A stretch of 30,736 nt of DNA from Streptomyces fulvoviolaceus (lineage in GTDB: Bacteria; Actinomycetota; Actinomycetes; Streptomycetales; Streptomycetaceae), in the NCBI RefSeq assembly GCF_000718165.1, contig NZ_JOEY01000084.1, positions 1 through 30,736 of the forward strand. Reading direction: 5' to 3'. How positions within the stretch are numbered: the stretch's first letter is position 1; each line of letters opens with the position of its first letter. Shown here piece after piece: positions 23,543 to 30,736 of this stretch. The notes under the pieces are model-generated. The model worked only from the letters and a program-made list of their open reading frames with translations. It was not told the origin of the DNA and searched no databases. Position numbers and translations under genes: made by a program.

Positions 23543-24367
23543 TCACCGGTCGCGCACGGCTGCGTAGACGCCGCCGTCGACCAGGATGTCGATGCCGTTG
23601 AGGAAGCTCGCCTCGTCCGAGAGCATGAAGGCGACGACGGTCGCGACCTCGTCCGAGTGGCCGGTGCGGCCAAGAGGTGTGGCGTCGATCAGCTTCTGCA
23701 TCGACGCGTGCTGGGCGGCCTCCTGGCGGCCTTGCGGGGTGTCGATGATGCCGGGCGAGAGGGAGCAGGCGCGGGCGCCGACCGGTCCGAGCCGGACCGC
23801 TTCCTTGCGGGCGAAGCGGTGCACGCCGTGCTTGGCCCACGGGTAGGCGAGTGCGGAGTTCTCGATGTCCGGGCCGACGGCTTCGCGGATCCTGTCGAGG
23901 AAGTCCGACTGCAGCGGGTCGTCCAGGATCGCGGCGACCTCCGGGGTGGGCTCGACCCGGGCGAGCAACGGTGACATCGAGGCGAAGTACACGTGGGCCG
24001 TGCCCTCGGTGGCGAGGGGGCGCAGCGCCTCGGCCAGGAGGGCGGTGCCGACGAGGTCGACCTCGAAGATGCGCCGCCAGTCGGCCATGGTGGGTGAGAT
24101 GCCGGCCGCGTGGGCGACGGCCCGCAGTGTGCCGAGTTCCGTGACCCGGGTGGCGAGCCGGGCCAGTCCCTCGCGGTCGGTGACGTCGAGGGCGAACGGC
24201 TCCGCGGTGGCCCTGTGGCCGGCTTCGTTGAGGTCCTTGGCAACCGCCGCCGCTCCCGCCTCGTCCCGGTCGACGAGCAGCAGCACGTCCACCTGGTCGG
24301 CGAGACGTCGGGCGCACGCCTCTCCCATCCCGCGTCCGGCACCGGTGGCAATACCTACGGTCGTCAT
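23543..24367 (-). CDS. SDR-family NAD(P)-dependent oxidoreductase
   Basis: This 274-residue classical short-chain dehydrogenase has the Rossmann cofactor loop TGAGRGMG at 8-15, an Asp-rich second strand end (LLLVDRDEAG) suggesting NAD(H), and LDVTD at the adenine pocket. The HAAGIS motif stands in place of NNAG. The catalytic Ser lies in YFASMSPL and the YxxxK pair is Tyr175/Lys179 in YPWAK. The C-terminal GIDILVDGGVYAAV is typical. A loop between Ser and Tyr (LLARVEPTPEVAAILDDPLQ onward) is longer than usual and may shape substrate choice. AGGAG lies eight bases before ATG 24367. It follows the VOC gene by 74 bases on the same strand, so they are probably co-transcribed. The substrate is unknown. 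Confidence 0.92.
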   Translation of the reverse strand: MTTVGIATGAGRGMGEACARRLADQVDVLLLVDRDEAGAAAVAKDLNEAGHRATAEPFALDVTDREGLARLATRVTELGTLRAVAHAAGISPTMADWRRIFEVDLVGTALLAEALRPLATEGTAHVYFASMSPLLARVEPTPEVAAILDDPLQSDFLDRIREAVGPDIENSALAYPWAKHGVHRFARKEAVRLGPVGARACSLSPGIIDTPQGRQEAAQHASMQKLIDATPLGRTGHSDEVATVVAFMLSDEASFLNGIDILVDGGVYAAVRDR

Positions 24368-24441
24368 ACTCGCTCCTCAGAGAATTCAGGGATCCAGGGA
24401 ATTGGGGAATTGGGGGGAATTTCGGGTCTTGCGGGTTCGGG

Positions 24442-24912
24442 CTACCTGGACCAGGCCTGCTCCAGGGCCGGCTTGGCCGCCCTGCTGACCAACTCGATCC
24501 GGAAGCCCGTCTGTTCGGCACTGCGCAGGAACGCGAAGAACAGGGCGCCGTCGGGACCCTTGCGGGTCGCCTCGGTCACGTAACCGTGGCGTTCGAGTTC
24601 GGCGGTGTCGGACGCGACGTCGTCGGACCAGTAGCCGAAGTGATGGATGCCGGAGCCGGGTGTCGGCTCCCACAGGGTCCCGGGCACGCGCCGGACGATC
24701 TCCAGCAGGGGCGCTGTGCTCTTCGAGCGCGAGTACGCGCACCGGAAGTCGATGGCGGCCTCGCCGTCAGGCAGGCTCACCTCCGTGGGCCCGCCCATCT
24801 CCTCACCCCACTCGAACCCGAACAGCTGTGAGAGTTGGTCCTTCGTCGCGTGGAAGTCCTCGGCGACGATGCCCACATGGAACTGGTCCTCGGGCCTCAG
24901 GGTGGGGTGCAT
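24442..24912 (-). CDS. VOC-family (glyoxalase/dioxygenase fold) protein
   Basis: The 156-residue protein is built of two beta-alpha-beta-beta-beta modules of the vicinal oxygen chelate fold. QFHVGIVAEDF opens module one with His12, PLLEIVRRVPG offers Glu71, GSGIHHFGYWSDDV opens module two with His90/His91, and GFRIELVS ends it with Glu140. These residues are placed to bind a divalent metal, as in lactoylglutathione lyase, methylmalonyl-CoA epimerase and related enzymes, so catalysis is plausible. The reaction is open. GAGGAG lies close upstream of ATG 24912. With the SDR downstream it forms a two-gene unit that may act on one small substrate. Confidence 0.88.
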   Translation of the reverse strand: MHPTLRPEDQFHVGIVAEDFHATKDQLSQLFGFEWGEEMGGPTEVSLPDGEAAIDFRCAYSRSKSTAPLLEIVRRVPGTLWEPTPGSGIHHFGYWSDDVASDTAELERHGYVTEATRKGPDGALFFAFLRSAEQTGFRIELVSRAAKPALEQAWSR

Positions 24913-25048
24913 GGCGGCTCCTCGAGTGCGGGGCTGCGCAGGTACGCAGACCTGCTACAGGCGGTCGAACACGCGACCAACTGCAGCTAAACGAGGAATG
25001 CTGACTTCTTCCGGACGGTCCCCCGAAAGCAAACGGATGCGACGCTCG

Positions 25049-25765
25049 TCACACCCCGGGGCGACCGAATACGTAGCCGAAACCGCGGCGCGTGTGGATC
25101 AGTGCGGGTTCCTCCTGGTCCACCTTCTGCCTCAGGCGGGAGACGAGTTTCTCGATGGCCTCGGCCGCGCGGAAGTCGCTCCAGACATGCCGGCTGATCT
25201 GCTCCTTCGACAGCACCTGTCCGCTGTTGACCAGCATGTGGCGCAGGAGCCGGTACTCGGCGGGGCTGAGGTCGAGTGGCCTGGCGCCGCGCTGGGCCCG
25301 GCACGTGACGTCGTCCAGGACCAAGTCGCCGTAGCGGGGCATTCCCAAGGACGGTTCGGAACGTCGGCCTCGCAGCAGGACCTCGACCCGCCCCAGGATT
25401 TCGGTGGCCCGGAAGGGCTCGGTGACGTAGTCCGCCGCTCCCCCGCCGAGTTCGGGGAGGAGAGTGTGGAGGTAGTCGCAGGTGATCAGGAAGAGTACGG
25501 GCGGTCGGTTCTCCAGGACGAGGCGACGACCTCGGGCGAGATCCCTGTTGTCCGGCAGGGTGGCGTCCCAGACCACCAGATCGAACCGCGACCGCCTGAG
25601 CCGCACCACCCCCTCGGCGGCACCGCTCGCCGCGTCGACGCGGTAACCCGCCGACTCCAGCGTCGTGGTGAGCAGTTCGGTGTCTCCGGGATCGCCCGCC
25701 ACGACGAGAACGTCCCGCCTGTCCCCTTGACGCGACAACGGCTCCTCATCGGCATTGCCGTGCAT
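25049..25765 (-). CDS. OmpR-type response regulator with atypical receiver
   Basis: The 238-residue protein has a receiver-like domain (18-130) and a winged-helix DNA-binding domain (about 140-235: LDLSPAEYRLLRHMLVNSGQ, then LSKEQISRHVWSD and the C-terminal HTRRGFGYVF). The phospho-acceptor Asp67 in LVVWDATLPD remains. The acidic pair after the first strand is degraded to AGD (23-25), and the invariant Lys of the KPF motif is Glu116 (DYVTEPF). Such receivers often do not respond to phosphorylation in the usual way. No histidine kinase gene is adjacent, so it is an orphan regulator. ATG 25765 is chosen because an in-frame extension upstream to 25924 is low-complexity Arg/Pro sequence. An AT-rich promoter-like stretch lies at 25952-25982. 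Confidence 0.85.
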   Translation of the reverse strand: MHGNADEEPLSRQGDRRDVLVVAGDPGDTELLTTTLESAGYRVDAASGAAEGVVRLRRSRFDLVVWDATLPDNRDLARGRRLVLENRPPVLFLITCDYLHTLLPELGGGAADYVTEPFRATEILGRVEVLLRGRRSEPSLGMPRYGDLVLDDVTCRAQRGARPLDLSPAEYRLLRHMLVNSGQVLSKEQISRHVWSDFRAAEAIEKLVSRLRQKVDQEEPALIHTRRGFGYVFGRPGV

Positions 25766-25951
25766 GACCAGACCCTTCGTGTGACGATCACCGCCCGCCC
25801 GGACCCTGAGCCGGACGTCGGCAGGCCCGCGCGGTGGAGCAGGCGAGCCCGGGCGCGCACGCAGCCGTCCCGGCCTCGCACCCTCGGGCAGACGTTGCGA
25901 CGAGCGGTCGGCCGGCTGATGCAAGAGCGTGGCGAGTCACCCGGGGCCGAC

Positions 25952-25982
25952 ATTTTACCAGGTATTTGCGTAACTCAAACAA
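25952..25982 (-). promoter_or_regulatory. AT-rich promoter-like stretch upstream of the response regulator
   Basis: In otherwise very GC-rich DNA the minus strand reads TTGTTTGAGTTACGC and ends in TAAAAT (25957-25952). TAAAAT is a good -10 match. The candidate -35 boxes TTGAGT or TTGTTT are spaced 15 or 19 bases away, so neither is ideal. It lies about 190 bases before the regulator start, and no gene fills the space in between. Confidence 0.35.
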
Positions 25983-26018
25983 ATAGACAGGAACGGTCCG
26001 GACTCCCTTCCCGTCGGG

Positions 26019-26542
26019 CTACGCCGGACGGTACTCCGAGGCAAGGGGCCCGAAGGGGGTGCCATCGCCCCACTCCCCCTTGGTCCAGGCGCTCTGGACG
26101 AGGTGGCCCTCACGACGGAACGCCGCACGGTCCAGCAGTTTCGCCGAGCGGACGTTATGTCCGTCGCAGCGGCCGAAACCCTGTGCGGTCCCTCATCCAC
26201 CAGCAGGAACTCCACGATCAGATACGCCACCGCCTCGATGGCGTATCCGCGGCCCTGGAATGCCGGCGCGAACGTAAGGCCCAGTTCCGCCTGCCGTCCA
26301 CCCTCACTGCGACACACCCTGAGATCGCCGACGGCCCCCGGGGCGCCCCGCCGCTCGACGCCGCACTGGAGCGTGGGGATCGCTGACCGAGAACTTGGCC
26401 ACCAGCCACTCGGCCTCCTCCAGCGACACCGGCGACTCCCAGGACCCTGATACCGACTCACCTCTGGTTCCGACCGGTACGCGGCCAGTGCCTGCGCGTC
26501 TCCCGATGCGAACCGTCGGGGTGCCGGTCTCGCCGTCTCCAT
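26019..26542 (-). pseudogene. GNAT acetyltransferase (RimJ/RimL type), three frameshifts
   Basis: The ancestral frame starts METARPAPRRFASGDAQALA at ATG 26542. It switches frame near 26447 (SWESPVSLEEAEWLVAKF), returns near 26370 (CGVERR, GDLRVCRSEGGRQAELGLTF, FQGRGYAIEAVAYL) and switches again near 26165 (RSAKLLDRAAFRREGHLVQS, then KGEWGDGTPFGPLASEYRP and TAG at 26019-26021). Together these make a complete GNAT of about 170 residues with the acetyl-CoA loop QGRGYA. Three independent frame changes rule out a functional product unless the sequence is poor here. Such enzymes acetylate protein N-termini, amino acids or antibiotics; the substrate cannot be told. Confidence 0.8.
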
Positions 26543-26811
26543 GCCGTTACTCCCAAGGAACAGCAGGGGCTCTCCGCGCGCGCCCATCGATTCCCCCAAG
26601 GGTCAGGACTGAGGCCCGCCATGCGTTCGGGGCGGTCACTGCCGTAGGACGGCAGCAACGGATCGGCGCCATTCCACTGAGTGGGACTCAAACCGATCAC
26701 GCGCTACGCAACACCCCGCCGCCAATGACGACAAAAGCGCTGGTCACAGCGACGGAAAGGGTCGCCACACGGGGCGCGTCGACGTCCGGGCCGCTTTTTC
26801 TGCGCACCCCA
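26543..26811. other. Non-coding stretch upstream of the MFS promoter
   Basis: No convincing gene is visible. A perfect hairpin CTGCCGT-AGG-ACGGCAG lies at 26639-26655. A minus-strand frame near 26700 begins IGLSPTQWNGADPLLPSYG, faintly like the first residues of IS5 transposases, but it has no further support. Confidence 0.35.
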
Positions 26812-26840
26812 TTGATTGTACCGACCGTTGGGTCTACCTT
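26812..26840 (+). promoter_or_regulatory. Sigma-70-type promoter for the MFS gene, with possible operator
   Basis: TTGATT (26812-26817) and TACCTT (26835-26840) are separated by 17 bases, the best vegetative-type promoter in the window. The spacer contains the imperfect dyad ACCGACCGTTGGGT (26820-26833, 5 of 7 pairs), reminiscent of TetR-family operators that often control MFS exporters. No TetR gene lies in the window, so the regulator would act from elsewhere. Confidence 0.45.
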
Positions 26841-27046
26841 TCCGGCAGCCGCACAAAAGCTCCAAACGGGTGCCACACATATCCGCGCCCGTCACCACCA
26901 CGCGCTGCCCCCACACGCCCGCATCTCCCGGCCCGTCAGCCGCTCGGGCCGACGTGACCGACGGGTGCCGACACCGCGCCGAACGTCCCCACCTGTCTGG
27001 ACCAGAGCCACTCTCTGGACGTCCGCTCACCCACGGAAGGCCGCCG

Positions 27047-28504
27047 ATGTCCCAGACAAAAACCGCCAGCCCGCAAGTCCCCGAGAGATCCCCCTCCACC
27101 ACGCGCAACGTGCTCGTCATCGTCGCGCTCGTGTGGACCGTCCAACTGGTCGCACTCATGGCCGCGTTGTCCGGCATCGCGCAGGCCGATGTCGCGATCC
27201 ACTTCCGGACCACCGAGATCGCGTGGTTCACCCTGATGACCCTGCTCACCGGGACGTTCTTCCTGCCCTTCGCGGTCAAGGCCGCGGCCCTCTTCGGCAA
27301 GAAGAAGGTTCTGCTCGTCGCCACCGGGCTGGGCTTCGTCGGCGACCTGATCGCCGCCGTCGCCACCGACTACCGCACCCTGCTGATCGGCCGCGGCATC
27401 GCGGGCGTCTACGCGGCCACCGCCCCGCTCGCCTACGCGATCACCCGCGACGTGTTCCCCCGTCGCTGGGTCGGACTCGCCAGCGGCATCCTCGCCGGCG
27501 GTGTCGGCCTCGTCGCCTTCGGCGGACCGTTCCTGTCCGGCTGGCTCCTGGACGACTACGGCTTCCGCGGCGTGCTGTGGTTCATGGCCATCAGCACCGC
27601 CGTGAGCTTCATACTGGTGGCGGCCTTCGTCCCCGAGAGCCCGGTCCGCGAGGCGGGCGGCCGGATGGACTGGCTCGGCGGCATCCTCCTCGGCGGAGGG
27701 ATCACGGCGCTCGTCTACGCCGTGGGCCAGGGCTCGCACTGGGGCTGGGGCAGCGGCACGTTCGCCGCCTGGGTCGCCGTGGCGCTGATCGCGCTGATCG
27801 CCTTCGTCCTCGTCGAGCGCCGCGTCGCCGAACCGTTGTTCCCGCCGGCCATGACCCGGCGTCGCTCGGTGTGGACCGTCCTGCTGGCCACCTCCATAGC
27901 GGCCGGCTCGCTCAGCGCCGTCGGCGTCGTGATCCAGCTGCTGATCCTGATGCCGAACATCCCCAACGTCTCCGAAGGCCTGGGCTGGTCCGGCACCCAC
28001 AACGCCATCGTCACCAGCCCCATCAGCGCCATGATCATCGTGGCGGCCGTCGGCACCGGTTTCCTCGCCCGCCGGATGGACGCACGGATCCTTCTGGGCA
28101 CCGGCTCCGCGCTCACCGTCCTCGGCTACGGCATCGGCACCCAACTGCACCACAGCGCCGGAGAGATCGTGGGGATGGGCCTGATCGCGGGTACCGGCAC
28201 GGGCATGGTCATGGCCATCGTGCCCATCATGATCATCGAGGTCGTCACCCCCGAGGAACAGGCGCTGGCCAACGGCGCCCAGACTCTCGGCCAGGGCGTC
28301 GCACAGATCGTCGTCTCCCAGCTGGCCTTCGTCGTGATGGCCCAGCACGGGGCGATCATGCACGGCACCCAGTTCTACCTCGACACCGGCTTCACCAACG
28401 GGCTCTGGCTGGTCGTCGGTTGCTGCGCCGTGGGCACGCTGCTCGTCCTGCTGATCCCGCGGAGCAAGCGCCTCGACGAGGCCGAGGTCGGCCAGGCCGC
28501 CTGA
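27047..28504 (+). CDS. MFS transporter (DHA-type drug/metabolite exporter)
   Basis: The 485-residue integral membrane protein has about 12-14 hydrophobic segments. After a polar N-terminus of about 20 residues comes the first helix (VLVIVALVWTVQLVALMAAL). KAAALFGKKKVLLVATGLGF is the motif-A-like loop between helices 2 and 3, and GRGIAGVYAATAPLAYAITR covers helix 4 with the conserved GR. SGILAGGVGLVAFGGPFLSG resembles motif C of antiporters, and a loop ends in FVPESP at mid-protein. This is the pattern of drug:H+ antiporters (EmrB/QacA-like). GGAAGG lies six bases before ATG 27047. The 206-base leader after the promoter is long. The gene is monocistronic and converges on the SDR/P450 cluster. 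The substrate is unknown. Confidence 0.9.
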   Translation: MSQTKTASPQVPERSPSTTRNVLVIVALVWTVQLVALMAALSGIAQADVAIHFRTTEIAWFTLMTLLTGTFFLPFAVKAAALFGKKKVLLVATGLGFVGDLIAAVATDYRTLLIGRGIAGVYAATAPLAYAITRDVFPRRWVGLASGILAGGVGLVAFGGPFLSGWLLDDYGFRGVLWFMAISTAVSFILVAAFVPESPVREAGGRMDWLGGILLGGGITALVYAVGQGSHWGWGSGTFAAWVAVALIALIAFVLVERRVAEPLFPPAMTRRRSVWTVLLATSIAAGSLSAVGVVIQLLILMPNIPNVSEGLGWSGTHNAIVTSPISAMIIVAAVGTGFLARRMDARILLGTGSALTVLGYGIGTQLHHSAGEIVGMGLIAGTGTGMVMAIVPIMIIEVVTPEEQALANGAQTLGQGVAQIVVSQLAFVVMAQHGAIMHGTQFYLDTGFTNGLWLVVGCCAVGTLLVLLIPRSKRLDEAEVGQAA

Positions 28505-28674
28505 CCCCGCGGCCCCGCCGCTCGCCACCCGGCACCGGCTCTGCCTGCTTCCCCTCCCCGGCCGTTCACCCGGGAAGGACGAAGCGGCGGGCCGGTCCCG
28601 CGTTTCTCAGAGCATGCACGCGGACCGGTCAGTCCTGTCGTACGGCTGCTGCCGCGCGCCGTGGGAACAGCGCT

Positions 28675-28699
28675 AGGGCCGGGCATTCCGCCCGGCCCT
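28675..28699. terminator. Hairpin between convergent MFS and SDR genes
   Basis: AGGGCCGGGC and GCCCGGCCCT form a perfect ten-base stem with the five-base loop ATTCC. It lies 170 bases after the MFS stop and 25 bases after the end of the opposite SDR relic, so it can serve both directions. There is no T-tract, as is usual in Streptomyces. Confidence 0.65.
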
Positions 28700-28723
28700 C
28701 GCGCTGTTGCTGGACACGCCCTC

Positions 28724-29564
28724 CTACGACGTCGCGGAATCGGCGACAGGCGTGAACTGGTGCTTGAGGAAGGAGCCCGACCAGGCCATCAGGTCGGAGG
28801 GCACGTAGTAGCCCTTCTCGTCGTTGATCGCGTCCCAGTTCGCGGCGACGTCCGTCCTCGACCGTGGCCGCACCGTCCGCGTGCGCGTAGCCCTCGGTGG
28901 AGGCGATGAAGAGGCGGGCGAAGCGGCCGGCGCCGGCGGTGTAGATCTCGCCGTTGACCGGGCAGCTCTCGTGGGCGAGGTAGGCCACCATCGGCGCCAC
29001 CGCGCTGGAGGGCATATACGGCTGTCCGGGCACGGGCTGTGCGTCGTCCGGCTGCTCTCCCCCGCCCATGCGGGTCATCGCGGCCGGCGCGATCAGGTTG
29101 ACCTTGATGCCGTGGGGTTCGCCGGCCAGCTTCGCGCTGCGGGCGAGCCCGACGGTGCCCGCCTTCGCGGCCGCGTACGACAGGTTGTTGTCGAGGCCGA
29201 ACATGCCGCTGGAGTTGTCCAGCTCGATCTCGGGCAGCCCCGCGTACCGGACGATCCCGGCGTTGTTGACCAGGACGTCGATCCGGCCGAAGTGCTCGAG
29301 CGCGGTGCCGATGATCGCCTCGCCGCCCTCCGGCGTGGACACGTCGTGGGTGTCGGCCACCGCGGTGCCGCCCGCGGCGGTGATCTCGTCCACGACCTTC
29401 TGCGCGGGCCCGGCGTCCGATCCGTCGCCCTCGATCGACCCACCGAGGTCGTTGACGACGACCTTCGCCCCGCGCTCCGCCAGCAGGCGGGCGTAGGCCC
29501 GGCCGAGACCTCGGCCGGCGCCGGTGACCACGGCGACGCGCCCCTCGAAGCTGAAACCACTCAT
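28724..29564 (-). pseudogene. SDR oxidoreductase with internal deletion and frameshift
   Basis: The gene starts MSGFSFEGRVAVVTGAGRGL, with the cofactor loop, an NDLGG second-strand motif, VLVNNAG, the catalytic Ser in SSGMFG, YAAAK and VNLIAPAAMTRM, as in SDRs of the 17-beta-HSD4 / (3R)-hydroxyacyl-CoA dehydrogenase type. Two lesions are seen. First, PEIELDN runs directly into SSGMFGL: some 35 residues normally between them (helix 4 and strand 5 with the catalytic Asn) are missing in frame. Second, near 28850 one extra base moves the end out of frame. The original tail (DVAANWDAINDEKGYYVP up to HQFTPVADSATS, TAG 28724-28726) is still readable, while the shifted frame runs to 28629. It is therefore a pseudogene, or a badly assembled gene. 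It lies 24 bases downstream of the P450 in the same operon. Confidence 0.8.
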
Positions 29565-29588
29565 GTGCGACTCCTGTAGTGAAGCGGG

Positions 29589-30587
29589 CTACCAGGTGAC
29601 CGGTAGTGCGGCGATACCGGCGGCGAGCGAGTCGGCCGGGCGGAACGTGAGCTCCTCGCGGTCGACCGCGAGACGCAGGGTCGGGATACGGCGGTAGAGC
29701 GTGCCGTAGACGACCTGGAGCTCGATGCGGGCGAGCTGCTGGCCCAGGCACTGGTGGATGCCCCAGCCGAAGGCGTGGTGGTGGGTCGCCTTGCGGGTGA
29801 GGTCGAGCTTCTCCGGCTCGGGGAAGGCGTCCGGGTCCCAGTTCCCGGCCGGCAGCGGGACGACGATGCCGTCGCCCGCCTTGATGTCCACACCCTCGAA
29901 CTCGAAGTCCTCGCGGGCGATGCGGCGCTGCCCGAACTGGGCGACGGTCAGATAGCGCAGGATCTCCTCGACCGCGCCGGCTGCGTCCGTGGTGTTGTCG
30001 ATCTGCTGCAGCCGCGCCAGCTGCTCGGGGTTCTCCAGCAGCAGCGCGGTGCCCAGCGTGATCATGGTGGCGCTGGTCTCGTGCCCGGCGATCAGCAGGA
30101 TCATCGCGAGCAGGGTCGCTTCGGGGAGGGTGAGGTCGCCGTCCTTGACCCGGGCTGCGAAGTCGGAGAGCACATCCTCGGCCGGCTCCTCCGTCTTCTT
30201 CTGGATCAGCCGGGCCAGGTAGCCACCAAGCGCCGCGTTCGCCGTCTGTTGCTGCTCGGCGGTCTTGTCGCTGCGGGTGGCGAAGGAGGCGTGCTCCTGG
30301 AAGAAGTCGTGGTCCTCGTACGGCACACCGAGCAGCGCGCAGATCATCAGCGAGGGCAGCTCCGCCGGATCCGCGTGTGGTCGGCACCGTCGGCGTTGAA
30401 GATCGTGAGCGGGTGATGGTGGGCCGTCTCCGCCATGGCCTGGTTCGGGTACGGGAAGCCGGGCTGCTTGTCGTCCGAGCTGACCCGGGGGTCCGACAGG
30501 ATCGCGCGCTGCGCGGCATGCCCGGCGATCGTCCTGGTACTCGTAGACCTGCTCGTCCGGGGCGGGGCGGATGTCTGCCTCGGCCAT
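29589..30587 (-). pseudogene. Cytochrome P450 with N-terminal deletions and frameshifts
   Basis: From ATG 30587 (TGGAGGAAA upstream) an open frame of 332 residues runs to 29589, but only the part from LPSLMICALLGVPYEDHDFF onward is P450-like. That part has the I-helix oxygen-binding AGHETSAT, the ExxR motif EEILR and the heme loop FGWGIHQCLG with the Cys ligand. Family sequence missing from this frame, AILSDPRVSSDDKQPGF and MAETAHHHPLTIFNADGADH, appears in another frame at about 30368-30530. The substrate-recognition region before it, and about 45 residues between DHTRIRR and LPSLM, are absent. A normal bacterial P450 has about 400 residues. The catalytic core survives but the protein could hardly fold. 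The ferredoxin gene upstream would have been its electron donor. Confidence 0.8.
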
Positions 30588-30637
30588 GGGTTTTCCTCCA
30601 GTAATGAGGGTGGGGGAAGGGGGAAGCTCGGGAGGTT

Positions 30638-30736
30638 CTATTCCTCGATGCGGATGGCCAGCGCGGGGCAGACCGCGGCCGCGGTGCGGACGTCGTCGGC
30701 CAGCTCGGCGGGCGGGTTCTCGTTCAGGACGACGAC
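30638..30736 (-). CDS. Ferredoxin, C-terminal part (runs off the window)
   Basis: The visible 32 residues read VVVLNENPPAELADDVRTAA, then AVCPALAIRIEE and TAG (30638-30640). The CPALAI end with the last cluster-ligand Cys is typical of the small 3Fe-4S/4Fe-4S ferredoxins that are encoded next to P450 genes in Streptomyces. It lies 50 bases upstream of the P450 on the same strand, so they form one operon. The N-terminal cluster ligands are outside the window. Confidence 0.8.
   Translation of the reverse strand, partial: VVVLNENPPAELADDVRTAAAVCPALAIRIEE

Noticed and set aside
26458..26700. Minus-strand frame starting IGLSPTQWNGADPLLPSYG, faintly like an IS5 transposase N-terminus
   Set aside because: Only about 15 residues resemble the family, and the rest overlaps the GNAT pseudogene in another frame; chance similarity is likely.
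28680..28755. Plus-strand sequence translating to ALLLDTPSYD, reminiscent of an ABC-F ATPase Walker B region
   Set aside because: The match is only a few residues with the key Glu absent, and the DNA is explained by the terminator hairpin and the end of the SDR relic.

Overview
The window is high-GC actinobacterial DNA, most likely from Streptomyces or a close relative. This rests on the strong G/C third-position bias, frequent GTG starts, Tat and lipoprotein export signals, a CUT1 sugar transporter without its own ATPase, promoters that sit directly on start codons (leaderless type), and many familiar Streptomyces families. The density of broken genes, insertion-sequence relics and conflict-type genes suggests an accessory or chromosome-arm-like region rather than core chromosome.

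Layout. (1) 1-505: two convergent relics of IS5-type transposases. (2) 601-8266: a sugar-scavenging locus. Two permeases, a lipoprotein sugar-binding protein and a secreted GH78 alpha-L-rhamnosidase form a minus-strand operon. It faces a divergent LacI-family regulator across 336 bases that hold three AACGTT-centred operator-like sites. (3) 8484-13145: a scrambled mobile region. It has a small membrane protein, the two ends of a broken leucine-rich-repeat-variant (LRV) gene, the C-terminal half of a tyrosine integrase, a frameshifted YrhB-type gene, a membrane-anchored Ser/Thr kinase, the 3' part of a tRNA-Lys(UUU) gene with its terminator, and a decayed transposase. (4) 13293-16509: a membrane protein, a small conserved protein and a tight four-gene minus-strand operon of small membrane/beta-rich (DUF3592-like) proteins. 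(5) 16666-22307: the most striking part, a tightly coupled three-gene plus-strand operon. It ends in a 977-residue TPR-CHAT (caspase-like) protein with an apparent His802/Cys873 dyad, preceded by two proteins I do not recognise. (6) 22475-24912: a 116-bp element with 22-bp terminal inverted repeats abutting a class I methyltransferase gene, then an SDR and a VOC-fold protein on the minus strand. (7) 25049-28504: an OmpR-type response regulator with an abnormal receiver, a GNAT pseudogene and an MFS exporter. (8) 28724-30736: a minus-strand ferredoxin / cytochrome P450 / SDR cluster in which both the P450 and the SDR carry internal deletions and frameshifts.

How the genes may work together. 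Region 2 reads as one physiological unit: a secreted rhamnosidase releases sugar, the lipoprotein binds it, the two permeases import it with an ATPase encoded elsewhere, and the LacI protein represses until a sugar inducer appears. Region 5 looks like a TPR-CHAT biological-conflict (defence or programmed-death) system: a sensor/scaffold and a protease in one polypeptide, with two partner proteins translated from the same message. The divergent operon at 14439-16509 may or may not belong to it. Regions 3 and 8 look like decaying DNA. Everything here comes from reading the sequence. No database search was possible, so family names rest on recognised motifs and remembered family sequences.
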